DNA of 64,000 nucleotides from Arcticibacterium sp964021845 (GCF_964021845.1 NZ_CAXHZC010000008.1:124001-188000), one strand, 5' to 3'; positions 54,122 through 62,676 are shown, numbered from the stretch's first letter. Made by a program: numbers and translations. The notes: generated from the letters alone by a model not told the origin.

Positions 54122-54750
54122 TGTGAAAGAAAATACTCTGATTCCATCTTACCCCAACTTGGGTGAATGGTAGATTTTTGTTCGAATTTACTGTATTTAT
54201 CTAAGGCTTGCTCAAAAAGCGGCTTAGCTATTGCCTTTCCTCCTCCAAAATTTTCTGGTGTATAAAAGGCATTCATAGCTTTTAAGTAATCTACTCTTGG
54301 GTTGCTAGGTTCTAGTTTTTCTGCTTTGGCCAGGGCTTTCATAAATTTATCACCGTAGGTTTGAAATCTATTCATAGGGTCTACACTTACTCTTGCCGAG
54401 GCTATTTGAGCTTTTAGAACCTCTATTTCGTCATTATCAGGTGAAAGTCTTTCAGCTGCTGCTATCGACTTTTCTGCTAATTCTAGAAGTTGGTCTTTTT
54501 CGCCAGAATCTTGTTTTCTGAAAGACTCCATTGCATAACCATAAGCCACCCAATATTTCGGAAGCCATTCAGATTCTTCTGCTGCGGCTATTCTCTCCAT
54601 TTTATTGGTTTGAGGCTGAAGGCTTTCTGTGATTCCGGGTTGTTGAATTTCTGTAACAATGCTTGTCATTGCTTTCTCATAAGCTGGCTTTTGAGCGGAT
54701 GCTGAGAATATACCGAAGGCTAGTGTAATTAAAAGGGCTACTTTTTTCAT
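54112..54750 (-). CDS. Exported TPR-like protein
   Basis: A 212-residue protein with signal peptide MKKVALLITLAFGIFSASAQ. The mature part is all-helical with TPR-like pairs (LPKYWVAYGYAMESF; LLELAEKSIAAAERLSPDND; FMKALAKAEKLEPSNPRVDY; PLFEQALDKY), so probably a periplasmic scaffold of three to four repeats. I recognise no named family. Second gene of the operon, 36 bp after the TonB-dependent receptor and overlapping or abutting the membrane-protein gene. Confidence 0.78.
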   Translation of the reverse strand: MKKVALLITLAFGIFSASAQKPAYEKAMTSIVTEIQQPGITESLQPQTNKMERIAAAEESEWLPKYWVAYGYAMESFRKQDSGEKDQLLELAEKSIAAAERLSPDNDEIEVLKAQIASARVSVDPMNRFQTYGDKFMKALAKAEKLEPSNPRVDYLKAMNAFYTPENFGGGKAIAKPLFEQALDKYSKFEQKSTIHPSWGKMESEYFLSQCQ

Positions 54751-54786
54751 TTTGATTATATTTATTTTAAAAAATTAGTAATTGAA

Positions 54787-56955
54787 TTAAAAATTAAGGT
54801 CTGCTTCTTTACTTCTACCGTTTAGCTGGCCAATGGTCCAGTTAATTCCAAAGAAGAAAGAGCGATTTGATGTTGGTTTTACGGCGTACCTTTCTTTGCC
54901 ATCGGTAGAATAGCGATAGCCGAAAATGTTATTTCTACCGAGTACATTATCAAGCGTAGCATAAAAAACCACAAACTGATTTCCAAACTGTTTTACATGA
55001 CTGGCACTTAGGCTTAGGTTTTGAAAGGCTTTGGTGTATTCTACATTCTTAAAGTCTTCGTTTATAGTGTAGATTGGTCTGCCAGAAGTATGTGTAAATG
55101 TTACCCCAATATTAGTGGCTATAGCGTCAAAGAATTGTTTGTAAATAGCAGAGAAGTTATGCTTTGAAGCAAAGCTAGGAAGTACTTGACTGCTATAATT
55201 TTTAAATTGACGCTCAGTGTCAAGGTAAGAGTAAGTTAACCAGAAATCTCCACTTTTTAGTGATTTTTGGTCTCTAAAGAATACGTCAAAACCTTGTGCG
55301 TAACCTTTACCAGAGTTGTCTGTCAATCCTGTCGGGAACCTGTATGGGTTAGGGTCAAAGCTTTCCGTCTCTTCGCTTACCAAGTTGTTATATTTTTTGT
55401 AGAACACTTCCGTTCTAAAAGTTCTGTCGTTTTTCTTTACTTGGTAGTTTAAAATGACATGGTCCGCATTTTCATAACCTAAGTTTTGATTAATATATAA
55501 GTATTCTTTGTCAGGGTTTTGGTAAAACCTACCTGCTGCTAGAGAGAATTGTGCATATTTTCCAGCTTTATAAGCCAGCGAAACTCTTGGAGCTAAGTTC
55601 ATTTCACCAATGATAGATGAATGCTCTGTTCTTAATCCTAATCTACCAGCTAGTTTAGAGGTAATATAAAACTCTGATTCGGCAAATATGCTTGTGAATT
55701 TATCGTCTAAGTTTAATTCATTTTCGCCATAAAGGTTGGAGAGTTTGATGTTATGATACTCGGCTCCAAAATTAAATGAGCTGCTCTGCTCTTCGCCAAA
55801 TAACCTACTCCAAACCATTCTAGCTTGTGTTCTTTTATCGTTTCTGTCAGAGTTAATGTCATCAATCAGCAGGTTGTCTTTGTTATTACTGTAAGATAAG
55901 CCAGCTTGCATAACCCAGTTACCTTCGTCAAAAGAGCGTCTATAAGAGGCATTTGAAAATGTGTTGACATTGTTGTTTTCAAAAAGGTAAGTACCGTTTT
56001 GCTCATCGTAGGTTGGCAATACCAGTGCAGATGAATTGTCGGTATAAGTACCGTATACTTTTAAAGAGCTATTGTTGTCAAAGTTCTCATTTATAGTTAA
56101 CGATGTTCCAAAGCCCTGAGGTACTTTTTCAAAGTCAATGTTAGTTTTGACAAGATTAAGTAGGGGAGAGAGGTTGGTGTAATTGACGGTTCCTGTTATC
56201 CAGCCTTTATGAGTATATGAAGCCGTGGCTCCTGCCATGTTAAGTCCTAGATTTATGTTACTGTTATCGCCTTGCTTGTCTTGTGTGTTTAATAAAAGCA
56301 CGGAAGAAAGGGCTTGACCATACATGGCAGAGTATCCCCCAGTGCTAAAGGCAGTACCTTTAAACATAAATGGATTAAATCTGCCTCGCTGTGGTACATC
56401 TGGGGTGCTGCTAAAAAATGGGTTTTGAACTATCATTCCATCAATAACAGTCTTAGTTTCATTGGCAGAGCCACCTCTAACAAAAAGCCCTTCGGTTTCT
56501 CCTACGCGGTTTGCACCTGGTAGAAATTGCATCACAGAGACTATGTCTGCCCCTGCACCAGCTGTGGTGACAATATCCATAGGTTTAAGCATTACCATTT
56601 TCTTTTCGTCTGATGCTTCAAACATTCCTGCTGTTACCACTACCGCATTTAGTGAGTTAATGCTTTCGGTAAGTTTGAGGTCAAATGTTAGTTCTGTATC
56701 TGAGATAGTGATATTCTCTTTTAACGTTTTGTAGCCAATCATAGAGATTTGAAGAATGTGTTCGCCTTTTTCTTCAGTGCTAAAGTTGAAATTCCCGTCA
56801 ATATCAGAAGAGCCGCCATCATAGGTACCTTCTAAAGAGATGTTGGCAAAAGGAAGAGCTTCTCCTTTTTTGTCGCTCACTTTTCCACTAATGATGGTTT
56901 GGCTTAAAACGGGTAGTGTGATTAGAAGAAGTAATAGAGTGTATAGTTTTTTCAT
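54787..56955 (-). CDS. TonB-dependent outer-membrane receptor
   Basis: A 722-residue receptor. Signal peptide MKKLYTLLLLLITLPVLSQ, a CarboxypepD_reg-like domain (about residues 22-100: SGKVSDKKGEALPFANISL, YDGGSSDIDGNFNFS), a plug domain (VVVTAGMFEASDEKKMV, then GLFVRGGSANETKTVIDGM), and a beta-barrel to the C-terminal aromatic end. No SusD partner follows, so it is not a standard Sus pair; the ligand cannot be predicted. First gene of a five-gene operon with a TPR-like protein, a membrane protein and a two-component system. A CAGTTTTG element with a TTG 18 bp upstream lies at 56985. Confidence 0.9.
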   Translation of the reverse strand: MKKLYTLLLLLITLPVLSQTIISGKVSDKKGEALPFANISLEGTYDGGSSDIDGNFNFSTEEKGEHILQISMIGYKTLKENITISDTELTFDLKLTESINSLNAVVVTAGMFEASDEKKMVMLKPMDIVTTAGAGADIVSVMQFLPGANRVGETEGLFVRGGSANETKTVIDGMIVQNPFFSSTPDVPQRGRFNPFMFKGTAFSTGGYSAMYGQALSSVLLLNTQDKQGDNSNINLGLNMAGATASYTHKGWITGTVNYTNLSPLLNLVKTNIDFEKVPQGFGTSLTINENFDNNSSLKVYGTYTDNSSALVLPTYDEQNGTYLFENNNVNTFSNASYRRSFDEGNWVMQAGLSYSNNKDNLLIDDINSDRNDKRTQARMVWSRLFGEEQSSSFNFGAEYHNIKLSNLYGENELNLDDKFTSIFAESEFYITSKLAGRLGLRTEHSSIIGEMNLAPRVSLAYKAGKYAQFSLAAGRFYQNPDKEYLYINQNLGYENADHVILNYQVKKNDRTFRTEVFYKKYNNLVSEETESFDPNPYRFPTGLTDNSGKGYAQGFDVFFRDQKSLKSGDFWLTYSYLDTERQFKNYSSQVLPSFASKHNFSAIYKQFFDAIATNIGVTFTHTSGRPIYTINEDFKNVEYTKAFQNLSLSASHVKQFGNQFVVFYATLDNVLGRNNIFGYRYSTDGKERYAVKPTSNRSFFFGINWTIGQLNGRSKEADLNF

Positions 56956-56984
56956 GTTTTGTATTTGTTTCGCTTTCGATGATA

Positions 56985-57013
56985 CAAAACTGGGCTAAAA
57001 GTGCGTGCAACAA
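56985..57013 (-). promoter_or_regulatory. Possible promoter of the receptor operon (TTG-N18-CAGTTTTG)
   Basis: Minus strand: TTG about 18 bp before CAGTTTTG (56985-56992), one base off TAnnTTTG and with a slightly short spacer. It would give a leader of about 25-30 nt before the ATG at 56955. Confidence 0.4.
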
Positions 57014-57096
57014 CAGGCCTTTCCGACGAATAGCCAATTTCTTGGAGTGAATTATGAAAAAATGGGAGTGAGTTTTTTTTGAAGAATTAGCGAATG

Positions 57097-57687
57097 CTAG
57101 TTTCCGTAAAGACTTTTGAGGTTTTCCCAAAGCATCCTCTTCTCGTTGTTTTTGTTAAGACTAATGTCTCTGAGGTTAGCTGTATGCAGAAAGTTAATAT
57201 TCTTTATCTCCTTAATGGTATAAGGGGATAGCCTAAGTTTTGGTAAGAAATCACCACCAGCCTCTTCTCCTAAAAACAAGATTGACCGAATACTATTATT
57301 GTAAATAATCTCTTTAAAATCTGGATTGTTATATTTTACAGTATCCAGTAGGTCTACTTTGGCTAATGACATATTAAGAGCCATGAGTACTTTAACTAAA
57401 AACTCTCTTTCCTCTGCGGTAATTCCTTTCAGTACTACCAAGTATGGCGTACTCATTTTAAAAGGTATTGCTTCCTCCGAATTTACTTCTGGAGTCTTGA
57501 CTTCTTTATGAGGTTGAGGTTGAGGTTGAGGCGTTGCCACCTCAACCTTTTCCTTTATTGTACTATTAACCTGAGTTTTCTGTCCAACTTTTACTGGCTC
57601 TATATCTGTGTTCTCCTTTTCAGAAATACTCGTATTGAAGTAGAGTGTTTCGTTATGGAAAAGATAATTAGCCAGATTTTTGTCCAT
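57097..57687 (-). CDS. Unknown protein with a HolD (DNA polymerase III psi)-like pattern
   Basis: A 196-residue cytoplasmic protein. Residues 1-25 (MDKNLANYLFHNETLYFNTS) form a short conserved-looking peptide; 26-80 are a low-complexity linker with PQPQPQPH; 80-196 are folded. The folded part (FLVKVLMALNMSLAKVDLLD, RSILFLGEEAGG, FLHTANLRDISLNKNNEK, RMLWENLKSLYG) parallels the layout of the psi clamp-loader subunit HolD: an N-terminal peptide, a linker, then a small alpha/beta domain ending in L-x-D-L...LW. This is pattern matching by eye, not a search result. The gene starts 7 bp after the purA stop, so it is co-transcribed with purA. Confidence 0.72.
   Translation of the reverse strand: MDKNLANYLFHNETLYFNTSISEKENTDIEPVKVGQKTQVNSTIKEKVEVATPQPQPQPHKEVKTPEVNSEEAIPFKMSTPYLVVLKGITAEEREFLVKVLMALNMSLAKVDLLDTVKYNNPDFKEIIYNNSIRSILFLGEEAGGDFLPKLRLSPYTIKEIKNINFLHTANLRDISLNKNNEKRMLWENLKSLYGN
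57510..57531. repeat. Hexanucleotide repeat (GAGGTT, about 3.7 copies)
   Basis: GAGGTT is repeated in tandem over 22 bp inside the linker of the HolD-like gene; on the coding strand each unit encodes Pro-Gln. Unit changes would alter linker length without a frameshift. Confidence 0.7.
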
Positions 57688-57694
57688 TGAAAGC

Positions 57695-58966
57695 TTATCT
57701 TTTTATAGTTGCAGTTCTGTCAGGACTGGTAGATACGTAAGTGATACTTACACCTACTTTATCTTCAATGTATTTTACGTAGTCCTTAAGCTCTTGAGGT
57801 AATTTGTCAAAATCCGTGATACCTTCTAAAGAACAATCCCAACCTTTTACCGTTTCATAAACCGGAGTTACCGTTTCGTCACAAAGGTCAAACGGCATTT
57901 GCTCGGTTACTGTTCCATCTGCTAATTTATAACCCACGCATACTTCCAGTTCCTTGAATATATTTAATACGTCAGCTTTCATCATAACCAGTTGCGTAAC
58001 ACCGTTAAGCATTACGGTATATTTAAGAGCAGGAATATCCAACCAGCCACATCTTCTAGGACGACCTGTGGTAGCACCAAACTCATTACCTTCTTTACGC
58101 ATTAATTCACCTGTAGCATCTTCTAGTTCGGTAGGGAAAGGCCCACTTCCTACTCTTGTACAGTATGCTTTGAAAATACCATATACTTCGCCAATTTTCC
58201 CAGGAGCTACACCCAATCCAGCACAAACGCCCGAAGCAGTGGTAGAAGAACTGGTTACAAATGGATACGAACCAAAGTCAACATCTAGAAGAGAGCCTTG
58301 AGCTCCTTCTGCCAGTACTTTTTCACCTTCTTCTAGGTGTTTATTTACTGTGTATTCTGTTTCTGTGATTTTGAAAGTTTGTAAAAACTCGCAAGCTTCA
58401 AAGAATGTTTTTTCAGCTTCTTCTAAGCCTTCCACCTCAAACTCCAAGAAGCTTAATTGTTGTTTATGCTTATCAACAAGCTTATTATATTTAGCCTTAA
58501 AAGAAGGAGATAAAATATCGCCTACTCTAAGACCATGACGACCTACTTTGTCGGTATATGTAGGGCCAATTCCTTTTAAAGTTGAGCCTATTTTATTTTG
58601 ACCCTTTGCTTTTTCCTGAGCTGCATCTAATAACCTGTGCGTGGGAATAATGATAGAAGCTTTGGTAGAGATGATCAGATTTTGAGTCAAATCCATCGCA
58701 AATTTCTCTGTAAGACTACTGATTTCTTTTTTGAAAATAACAGGGTCTAATACTACACCATTTCCAATGATGTTGTTACAGTCTTTTCTAAAAACTCCAG
58801 AAGGGATTTGATGTAAAACGTGCTTTATTCCATCAAACTCTAATGTGTGACCTGCATTAGGCCCACCTTGAAATCTGGCAACTACTTTATAGTTAGGAGC
58901 CAATACGTCTACTATTTTTCCTTTTCCTTCGTCACCCCACTGTAACCCCAATAATATATCTACCAT
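57695..58966 (-). CDS. purA: Adenylosuccinate synthase
   Basis: A 423-residue GTP-dependent enzyme converting IMP and aspartate to adenylosuccinate. Seen: LLGLQWGDEGKGKIVDVLA (P-loop, residues 11-17), FQGGPNAGHTLEFDG, GIGPTYTDKVGRHGLRVGD, LAEGAQGSLLDVDFGSYPFV, TTGRPRRCGWLDI, and the C-terminal STSPDRTATI. The length is normal. It lies 40 bp after fur and 7 bp before the HolD-like gene, within a rel-fur-purA run. With guaB it supplies both branches from IMP in this window. Confidence 0.96.
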   Translation of the reverse strand: MVDILLGLQWGDEGKGKIVDVLAPNYKVVARFQGGPNAGHTLEFDGIKHVLHQIPSGVFRKDCNNIIGNGVVLDPVIFKKEISSLTEKFAMDLTQNLIISTKASIIIPTHRLLDAAQEKAKGQNKIGSTLKGIGPTYTDKVGRHGLRVGDILSPSFKAKYNKLVDKHKQQLSFLEFEVEGLEEAEKTFFEACEFLQTFKITETEYTVNKHLEEGEKVLAEGAQGSLLDVDFGSYPFVTSSSTTASGVCAGLGVAPGKIGEVYGIFKAYCTRVGSGPFPTELEDATGELMRKEGNEFGATTGRPRRCGWLDIPALKYTVMLNGVTQLVMMKADVLNIFKELEVCVGYKLADGTVTEQMPFDLCDETVTPVYETVKGWDCSLEGITDFDKLPQELKDYVKYIEDKVGVSITYVSTSPDRTATIKR

Positions 58967-59006
58967 ACTAAAAATCTAAGACACTAAAATTTATTTTGAT
59001 TTCTTT

Positions 59007-59471
59007 TTAAACTGTTTTGTTTTCGCAATTTTCCTTTTTGCAGTTGCCATAGAATATTAAGGAATGATGCATCACGTCAAACTTTAAAGCACTACCTACC
59101 ATTGTTTGAATATTCTGGATTCTCGGGTCACAGAACTCTTCTACTTTATGGCAGTCTAAGCAAATAAGGTGGTCGTGTTGTCTTGAACCAAAAGCTTTTT
59201 CGTACTGAGCCAAGTTTTTACCAAACTGGTGTTTGGTAACTAAGTCACATTCTACTAAAAGGTCAAGGGTGTTGTAAACGGTGGCTCTGCTAACCTGATA
59301 CTTCTTGTTTTTCATGGAGATGTATAAGTCATCTACATCAAAATGGTCGGTACGGCTATAGATTTCTTCCAATATAGCAAAGCGTTCCGGAGTTCGGCGA
59401 AGCTGCTTGTTCTCCAAAAAGGCAAGAAAGATTTGTTTTGCAGAATCAAAATTTGAATTATTTGGATTCAT
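59007..59471 (-). CDS. Fur family transcriptional regulator
   Basis: A 154-residue metal-responsive repressor. The winged helix (RRTPERFAILEEIYSRTDHF, then QVSRATVYNTLDLLVECDLV) is followed by the metal sites (RQHDHLICLDCHKVEEFCD) and a second cysteine cluster at the C-terminus (NCKKENC), as in structural-zinc Fur/PerR/Zur proteins. Which metal or peroxide it senses cannot be told. In a conserved Bacteroidota setting between rel and purA. A TAAATTTG element lies at 59507 upstream. Confidence 0.91.
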   Translation of the reverse strand: MNPNNSNFDSAKQIFLAFLENKQLRRTPERFAILEEIYSRTDHFDVDDLYISMKNKKYQVSRATVYNTLDLLVECDLVTKHQFGKNLAQYEKAFGSRQHDHLICLDCHKVEEFCDPRIQNIQTMVGSALKFDVMHHSLIFYGNCKKENCENKTV

Positions 59472-59506
59472 TTTTTTACGTTATGTTCACTCAAGAAAAT
59501 TACCCA

Positions 59507-59514
59507 CAAATTTA
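59507..59514 (-). promoter_or_regulatory. Possible fur -7 element (TAAATTTG)
   Basis: Minus-strand TAAATTTG, a perfect TAnnTTTG match, 35 bp before the ATG of the Fur-family gene. A TTTG 14 bp further upstream is too close for standard spacing. It suggests that fur can be transcribed separately from rel. Confidence 0.42.
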
Positions 59515-59546
59515 CCTATTTAAATGGGCAAACCATGTCCTTTTTG

Positions 59547-60080
59547 TCAAAAATTAGCGGTAAGTCCTACTCCGCCAGATTTACTAATGCCCAAATTGAG
59601 TTTAAAAGAGGTTTCTTTCTTTTTATGATTTTTTATAAGATTTTGATTATACCAATTAGCAGCATTGGCTTTAGTTTCATTTGCAGACTCCACTAAACAG
59701 AGACCAGTAACGAAAAGTGCAAGGCCACCAAGAAGTTTTGGGAGACTCCTTACCACATAGGGGTATTCAACTCCGTCTTCTACATAAACCATCGGGACAC
59801 CCTTTATCGCATCATAGCCCAAGTAAATTCCAGTAGCCGAGACTATTGGACCGGCAGGTAGTATGATATTGGCTATTTTGTTTTTTTTATACCATTTGCT
59901 GCTCCCTAAAAGCAGTAAACTGAATTTGTCTTTTTTTAGCTTGATGCCGTTTCTGTAAACATCCGTTTGCATGAAATTTCTTACTGCACTCAGTGTGTCT
60001 AGATATATTGCTTTTTCTTCTTGACCGAAACCAGTGATTGAAATCAAGATGAAAGAAGCAAGCAAAAGTACTTTGGGCAT
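59547..60080 (-). CDS. Exported membrane-associated protein of unknown function
   Basis: A 177-residue protein with a signal peptide (MPKVLLLASFILISITGFGQ); the ATG at 60080 fits better than one eight codons upstream. Inside are two hydrophobic stretches (about residues 80-97, IILPAGPIVSATGIYLGY, and 122-140, LLGGLALFVTGLCLVES), then a polar tail ending in a glycine-rich strand (LNLGISKSGGVGLTANF). It resembles small Bacteroidota proteins with paired membrane helices; no name known. It lies between rel (38 bp) and fur (75 bp). Confidence 0.75.
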   Translation of the reverse strand: MPKVLLLASFILISITGFGQEEKAIYLDTLSAVRNFMQTDVYRNGIKLKKDKFSLLLLGSSKWYKKNKIANIILPAGPIVSATGIYLGYDAIKGVPMVYVEDGVEYPYVVRSLPKLLGGLALFVTGLCLVESANETKANAANWYNQNLIKNHKKKETSFKLNLGISKSGGVGLTANF

Positions 60081-60118
60081 GAGCCTATCAGTTTTTTTTG
60101 TCAAAAGTACATTAAAAT

Positions 60119-62374
60119 TTAATTTTCAGAATTTCGGACTCGACTTACTTTGTCCATGTCTCTAATTTTAGAGAGTTTTCTAACTAATTTTTCCATGTGC
60201 TTTGTGTCAAAAACAAAAACTTTAATTTCTCCTTGAAAAACGCCATCTTCGGTATTTACGTTTAGTCCTCTCATATTAATATGAAGTTCTTCAGATATTA
60301 CTTTCGAAATATCCTGAATCATACCTACTCGGTCAATTCCTTTTAATTGGATAGTAGCTAAATATGCTTTTTCAACCTGTGAAGACCATTGAGCTTTTAT
60401 AACCCTATTGCCATATGAAGAAAGTAATTGTTGTGAATTCGGGCAGTTTGTTCTGTGAACTTTTATACCTTCATTCACAGTCAAAAAACCAAATACGTCA
60501 TCCCCGGGTATTGGATTACAGCACTGCGATAAAGTGTAGTCTAGTTTTTGTAAATCATCACCAATCAATAGGGAATCATTCCCTTTTGACTTTTTGATAG
60601 CCCTTTCAAAACTCTTTGCACTAGTAAAAGCATCATCTTCAATGTTGTTTTTGAGTCTGATGTTTGCCTGAGCTTCTCTTTCGGCTTTAAACCTTCTTAG
60701 TTTATCCGGTAGGATATATCCTTTACCAAAAGAGTAATACAGATCGTTGTAGTCTTTTTTGTTGAAATAAGCTCTTAACTGATTCATGGTTTCTAGGGTG
60801 TTTTCTAGCCCCATGATTTTAAGTTTTTTAACTATTATTTCTTTACCATCAGTAATGTAAGTTTTGTTCTCTTCTTTTAGAGCTTCTTTTATTCGGCCTT
60901 TGGCTTTTGATGTAACCACAAATCGTAACCAATCTTCAGAAGGTTTTTGATTTTTAGTGGTCAATATTTCTACTTGATCTCCATTTCTTAATACATGGGA
61001 AATAGGAAATAGGTGCCCATTTACTTTACCCGCGGTACATTTACTTCCAATTTCAGTATGGATTTCATAGGCAAAATCAAGTACAGTAGCTCCTTTTCTT
61101 AAAACTTTAAGATCACCCTTAGGAGAGAATGCGAAAACTTCTTCATTATATAAGTTTCCTCGAAAATCTTCCACGAACTCCATAGCAGAGTTATCCTTAG
61201 ATTCTAAGGTTTCTCTTACTTGGTTAATCCATAGGTCTAATGGTTTGTTAAGGTTAGTATTTGCTCCTTTGTACTTCCAGTGAGCGGCGTAGCCTCTTTC
61301 TGCCACATCGTCCATTCTCTCTGTACGTATTTGTACTTCTACCCAGGCTCCAGTATGACTCATTACAGTAGTGTGTAAAGATTCGTACCCATTTGAGCGT
61401 GGTGTCGAAATCCAATCTTTTAATCGGTCTGGGTTTGGTCTGTATTCGTCAGTTACAATACTGTAAGCTTGCCAGCAGGCTGCCTTTTCTTTATCTAGTT
61501 TTTCAACAGGCATGCCTTTAAGTATAATCCTAATGGCAAAAAGGTCATAAATATTTTCGAAAGATGTTCCTTGCTTTTTTATTTTATTGGCAATGGAAAA
61601 AATATGTTTTGGTCTTCCTTTAATAAAGAAGTCAATGTTGGAGTCTTTTAGCCTCGTGGATATAGGCTCCATGAAAGTTTCAATGAACTCCTCCCTTTTT
61701 TTCTTTGAAGATTTTAGTTTCTGAGCTATCGTCTTATAGATTTCAGGCTCATTATACTTTAGGTATAAGTCTTCTAATTCAGATTTTATTTGATAAAGGC
61801 CTAAACGGTGTGCCAATGGGGCATATATGTAAATAGTTTCGTGAGCTATTTTAAGCTGAGAGTTTCTGGCCATACTCTTTAGCGTTCGCATATTGTGTAG
61901 CCTGTCGGCTAGCTTTATCAATATAACTCGCACATCTTCAGAGAGTGTTAAAAGCATTTTTCTGAAGTTCTCCGCTTGGGCAGATTGACTTTGCTCAAAA
62001 TTCTCGGCGATTTTAGTAAGCCCATCTATAATTCGTCTGACCTTCGGTCCAAAGTCTTTTTCGATGTCGTCCAGCGTGAGTTCCGTATCCTCTACTACAT
62101 CATGCAAGAGAGCACAAATAATGGATGTAGGTCCTAAACCAATTTCTTGAATACATATGAGAGCAACCTCTAAAGGATGATAAATGTAAGGTTCTCCAGA
62201 TTTACGACGCATTTCCTTATGAGCCTCCATAGAGATGTTAAAGGCCTTTCTGATTTGTACCTTGTCGTCTCCCTGTAAGTAAGGTTGTGCCTCCTTAAGA
62301 ATAGCCCTGTAGCGTATCTTAATCTCCTTTTTCTCTGCTTCGGAATAGTATTCCTTTTCGTTAACCTTTGCCAC
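60119..62374 (-). CDS. rel: Bifunctional (p)ppGpp synthetase/hydrolase (Rel/SpoT family)
   Basis: A 751-residue long RSH enzyme that makes and degrades the stringent-response alarmone. Domains in order: HD hydrolase (about 45-200) with an intact site (YIYHPLEVALI, LLHDVVEDTEL), synthetase (about 250-370: FAIRIILKG, DWISTPRSNGYESLHTTV), TGS (about 420-480: DLKVLRKGATVLDFAYEIH), helical/zinc-finger region with CCNPIPGDDV, and a C-terminal ACT domain. Both active sites look complete, so it is bifunctional. First gene of the leftward run with the unknown membrane protein, fur, purA and the HolD-like gene. Confidence 0.95.
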   Translation of the reverse strand: MAKVNEKEYYSEAEKKEIKIRYRAILKEAQPYLQGDDKVQIRKAFNISMEAHKEMRRKSGEPYIYHPLEVALICIQEIGLGPTSIICALLHDVVEDTELTLDDIEKDFGPKVRRIIDGLTKIAENFEQSQSAQAENFRKMLLTLSEDVRVILIKLADRLHNMRTLKSMARNSQLKIAHETIYIYAPLAHRLGLYQIKSELEDLYLKYNEPEIYKTIAQKLKSSKKKREEFIETFMEPISTRLKDSNIDFFIKGRPKHIFSIANKIKKQGTSFENIYDLFAIRIILKGMPVEKLDKEKAACWQAYSIVTDEYRPNPDRLKDWISTPRSNGYESLHTTVMSHTGAWVEVQIRTERMDDVAERGYAAHWKYKGANTNLNKPLDLWINQVRETLESKDNSAMEFVEDFRGNLYNEEVFAFSPKGDLKVLRKGATVLDFAYEIHTEIGSKCTAGKVNGHLFPISHVLRNGDQVEILTTKNQKPSEDWLRFVVTSKAKGRIKEALKEENKTYITDGKEIIVKKLKIMGLENTLETMNQLRAYFNKKDYNDLYYSFGKGYILPDKLRRFKAEREAQANIRLKNNIEDDAFTSAKSFERAIKKSKGNDSLLIGDDLQKLDYTLSQCCNPIPGDDVFGFLTVNEGIKVHRTNCPNSQQLLSSYGNRVIKAQWSSQVEKAYLATIQLKGIDRVGMIQDISKVISEELHINMRGLNVNTEDGVFQGEIKVFVFDTKHMEKLVRKLSKIRDMDKVSRVRNSEN

Positions 62375-62489
62375 GTTGAAAGCTTTTTCTTAAAACATAA
62401 TAATATGATAATCAAAAATAGACATCTCTTGTTTATATAACCAGTAGATTACTCCAGAAATAAATTTTGTATTTTTTTTATTGAGAGAG

Positions 62490-62520
62490 TTTGCGAATTT
62501 GAAAATCTATTTTACCTTTG
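62490..62520 (+). promoter_or_regulatory. Consensus Bacteroidota promoter of the tRNA-Leu gene (TTTG-N19-TACCTTTG)
   Basis: TTTG at 62490-62493, a 19 bp spacer, TACCTTTG at 62513-62520: an exact match to the TTTG-N19-TAnnTTTG consensus of Bacteroidota primary sigma factors. It is the best promoter in the window and starts about 30 bp before the mature tRNA. Confidence 0.82.
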
Positions 62521-62555
62521 CAGCCCGATTGAAACACAAAGATTTCAAAAAGGAT

Positions 62556-62637
62556 GCGGGCGTGGCGGAACTGGTAGACGTGCTAGACTTAGGATCTAGT
62601 GCCGCAAGGCGTGGGGGTTCGAAACCCTCCGCCCGTA
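62556..62637 (+). tRNA. tRNA-Leu, anticodon UAG
   Basis: An 82 nt class II tRNA. The acceptor stem GCGGGCG pairs with CGCCCGT (position 1-72 is a G-U pair), discriminator A at 62637, no encoded CCA. The D arm has GGCGGAACTGGTAGACG as in leucine tRNAs; anticodon arm CTAGA-CTTAGGA-TCTAG gives anticodon TAG, reading CUA/CUN; a long variable arm (TGCCGCAAGGCGT) follows; T arm GGGGGTTCGAAACCCTC. Single gene with its own promoter and terminator. Confidence 0.96.
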
Positions 62638-62642
62638 CATTC

Positions 62643-62676
62643 AACCCTCTAACCTTTCCGGCTAGAGGGTTTTTTT
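62643..62676 (+). terminator. Rho-independent terminator after tRNA-Leu
   Basis: AACCCTCTA and TAGAGGGTT pair over 9 bp with an inner CC/GG pair, followed by a run of seven T. It begins 5 bp after the tRNA and ends 33 bp before the trigger factor ATG. Confidence 0.87.

Noticed and set aside
54787..56955. SusC/SusD polysaccharide utilisation locus
   Set aside because: No SusD-like lipoprotein or glycoside hydrolase follows the receptor; the downstream genes are a TPR-like protein, a membrane protein and a two-component system.
56888..57130. An 80-codon minus-strand frame over the receptor promoter region
   Set aside because: It overlaps the starts of the receptor gene and the end of the HolD-like gene, has no family features, and would cover the likely promoter.
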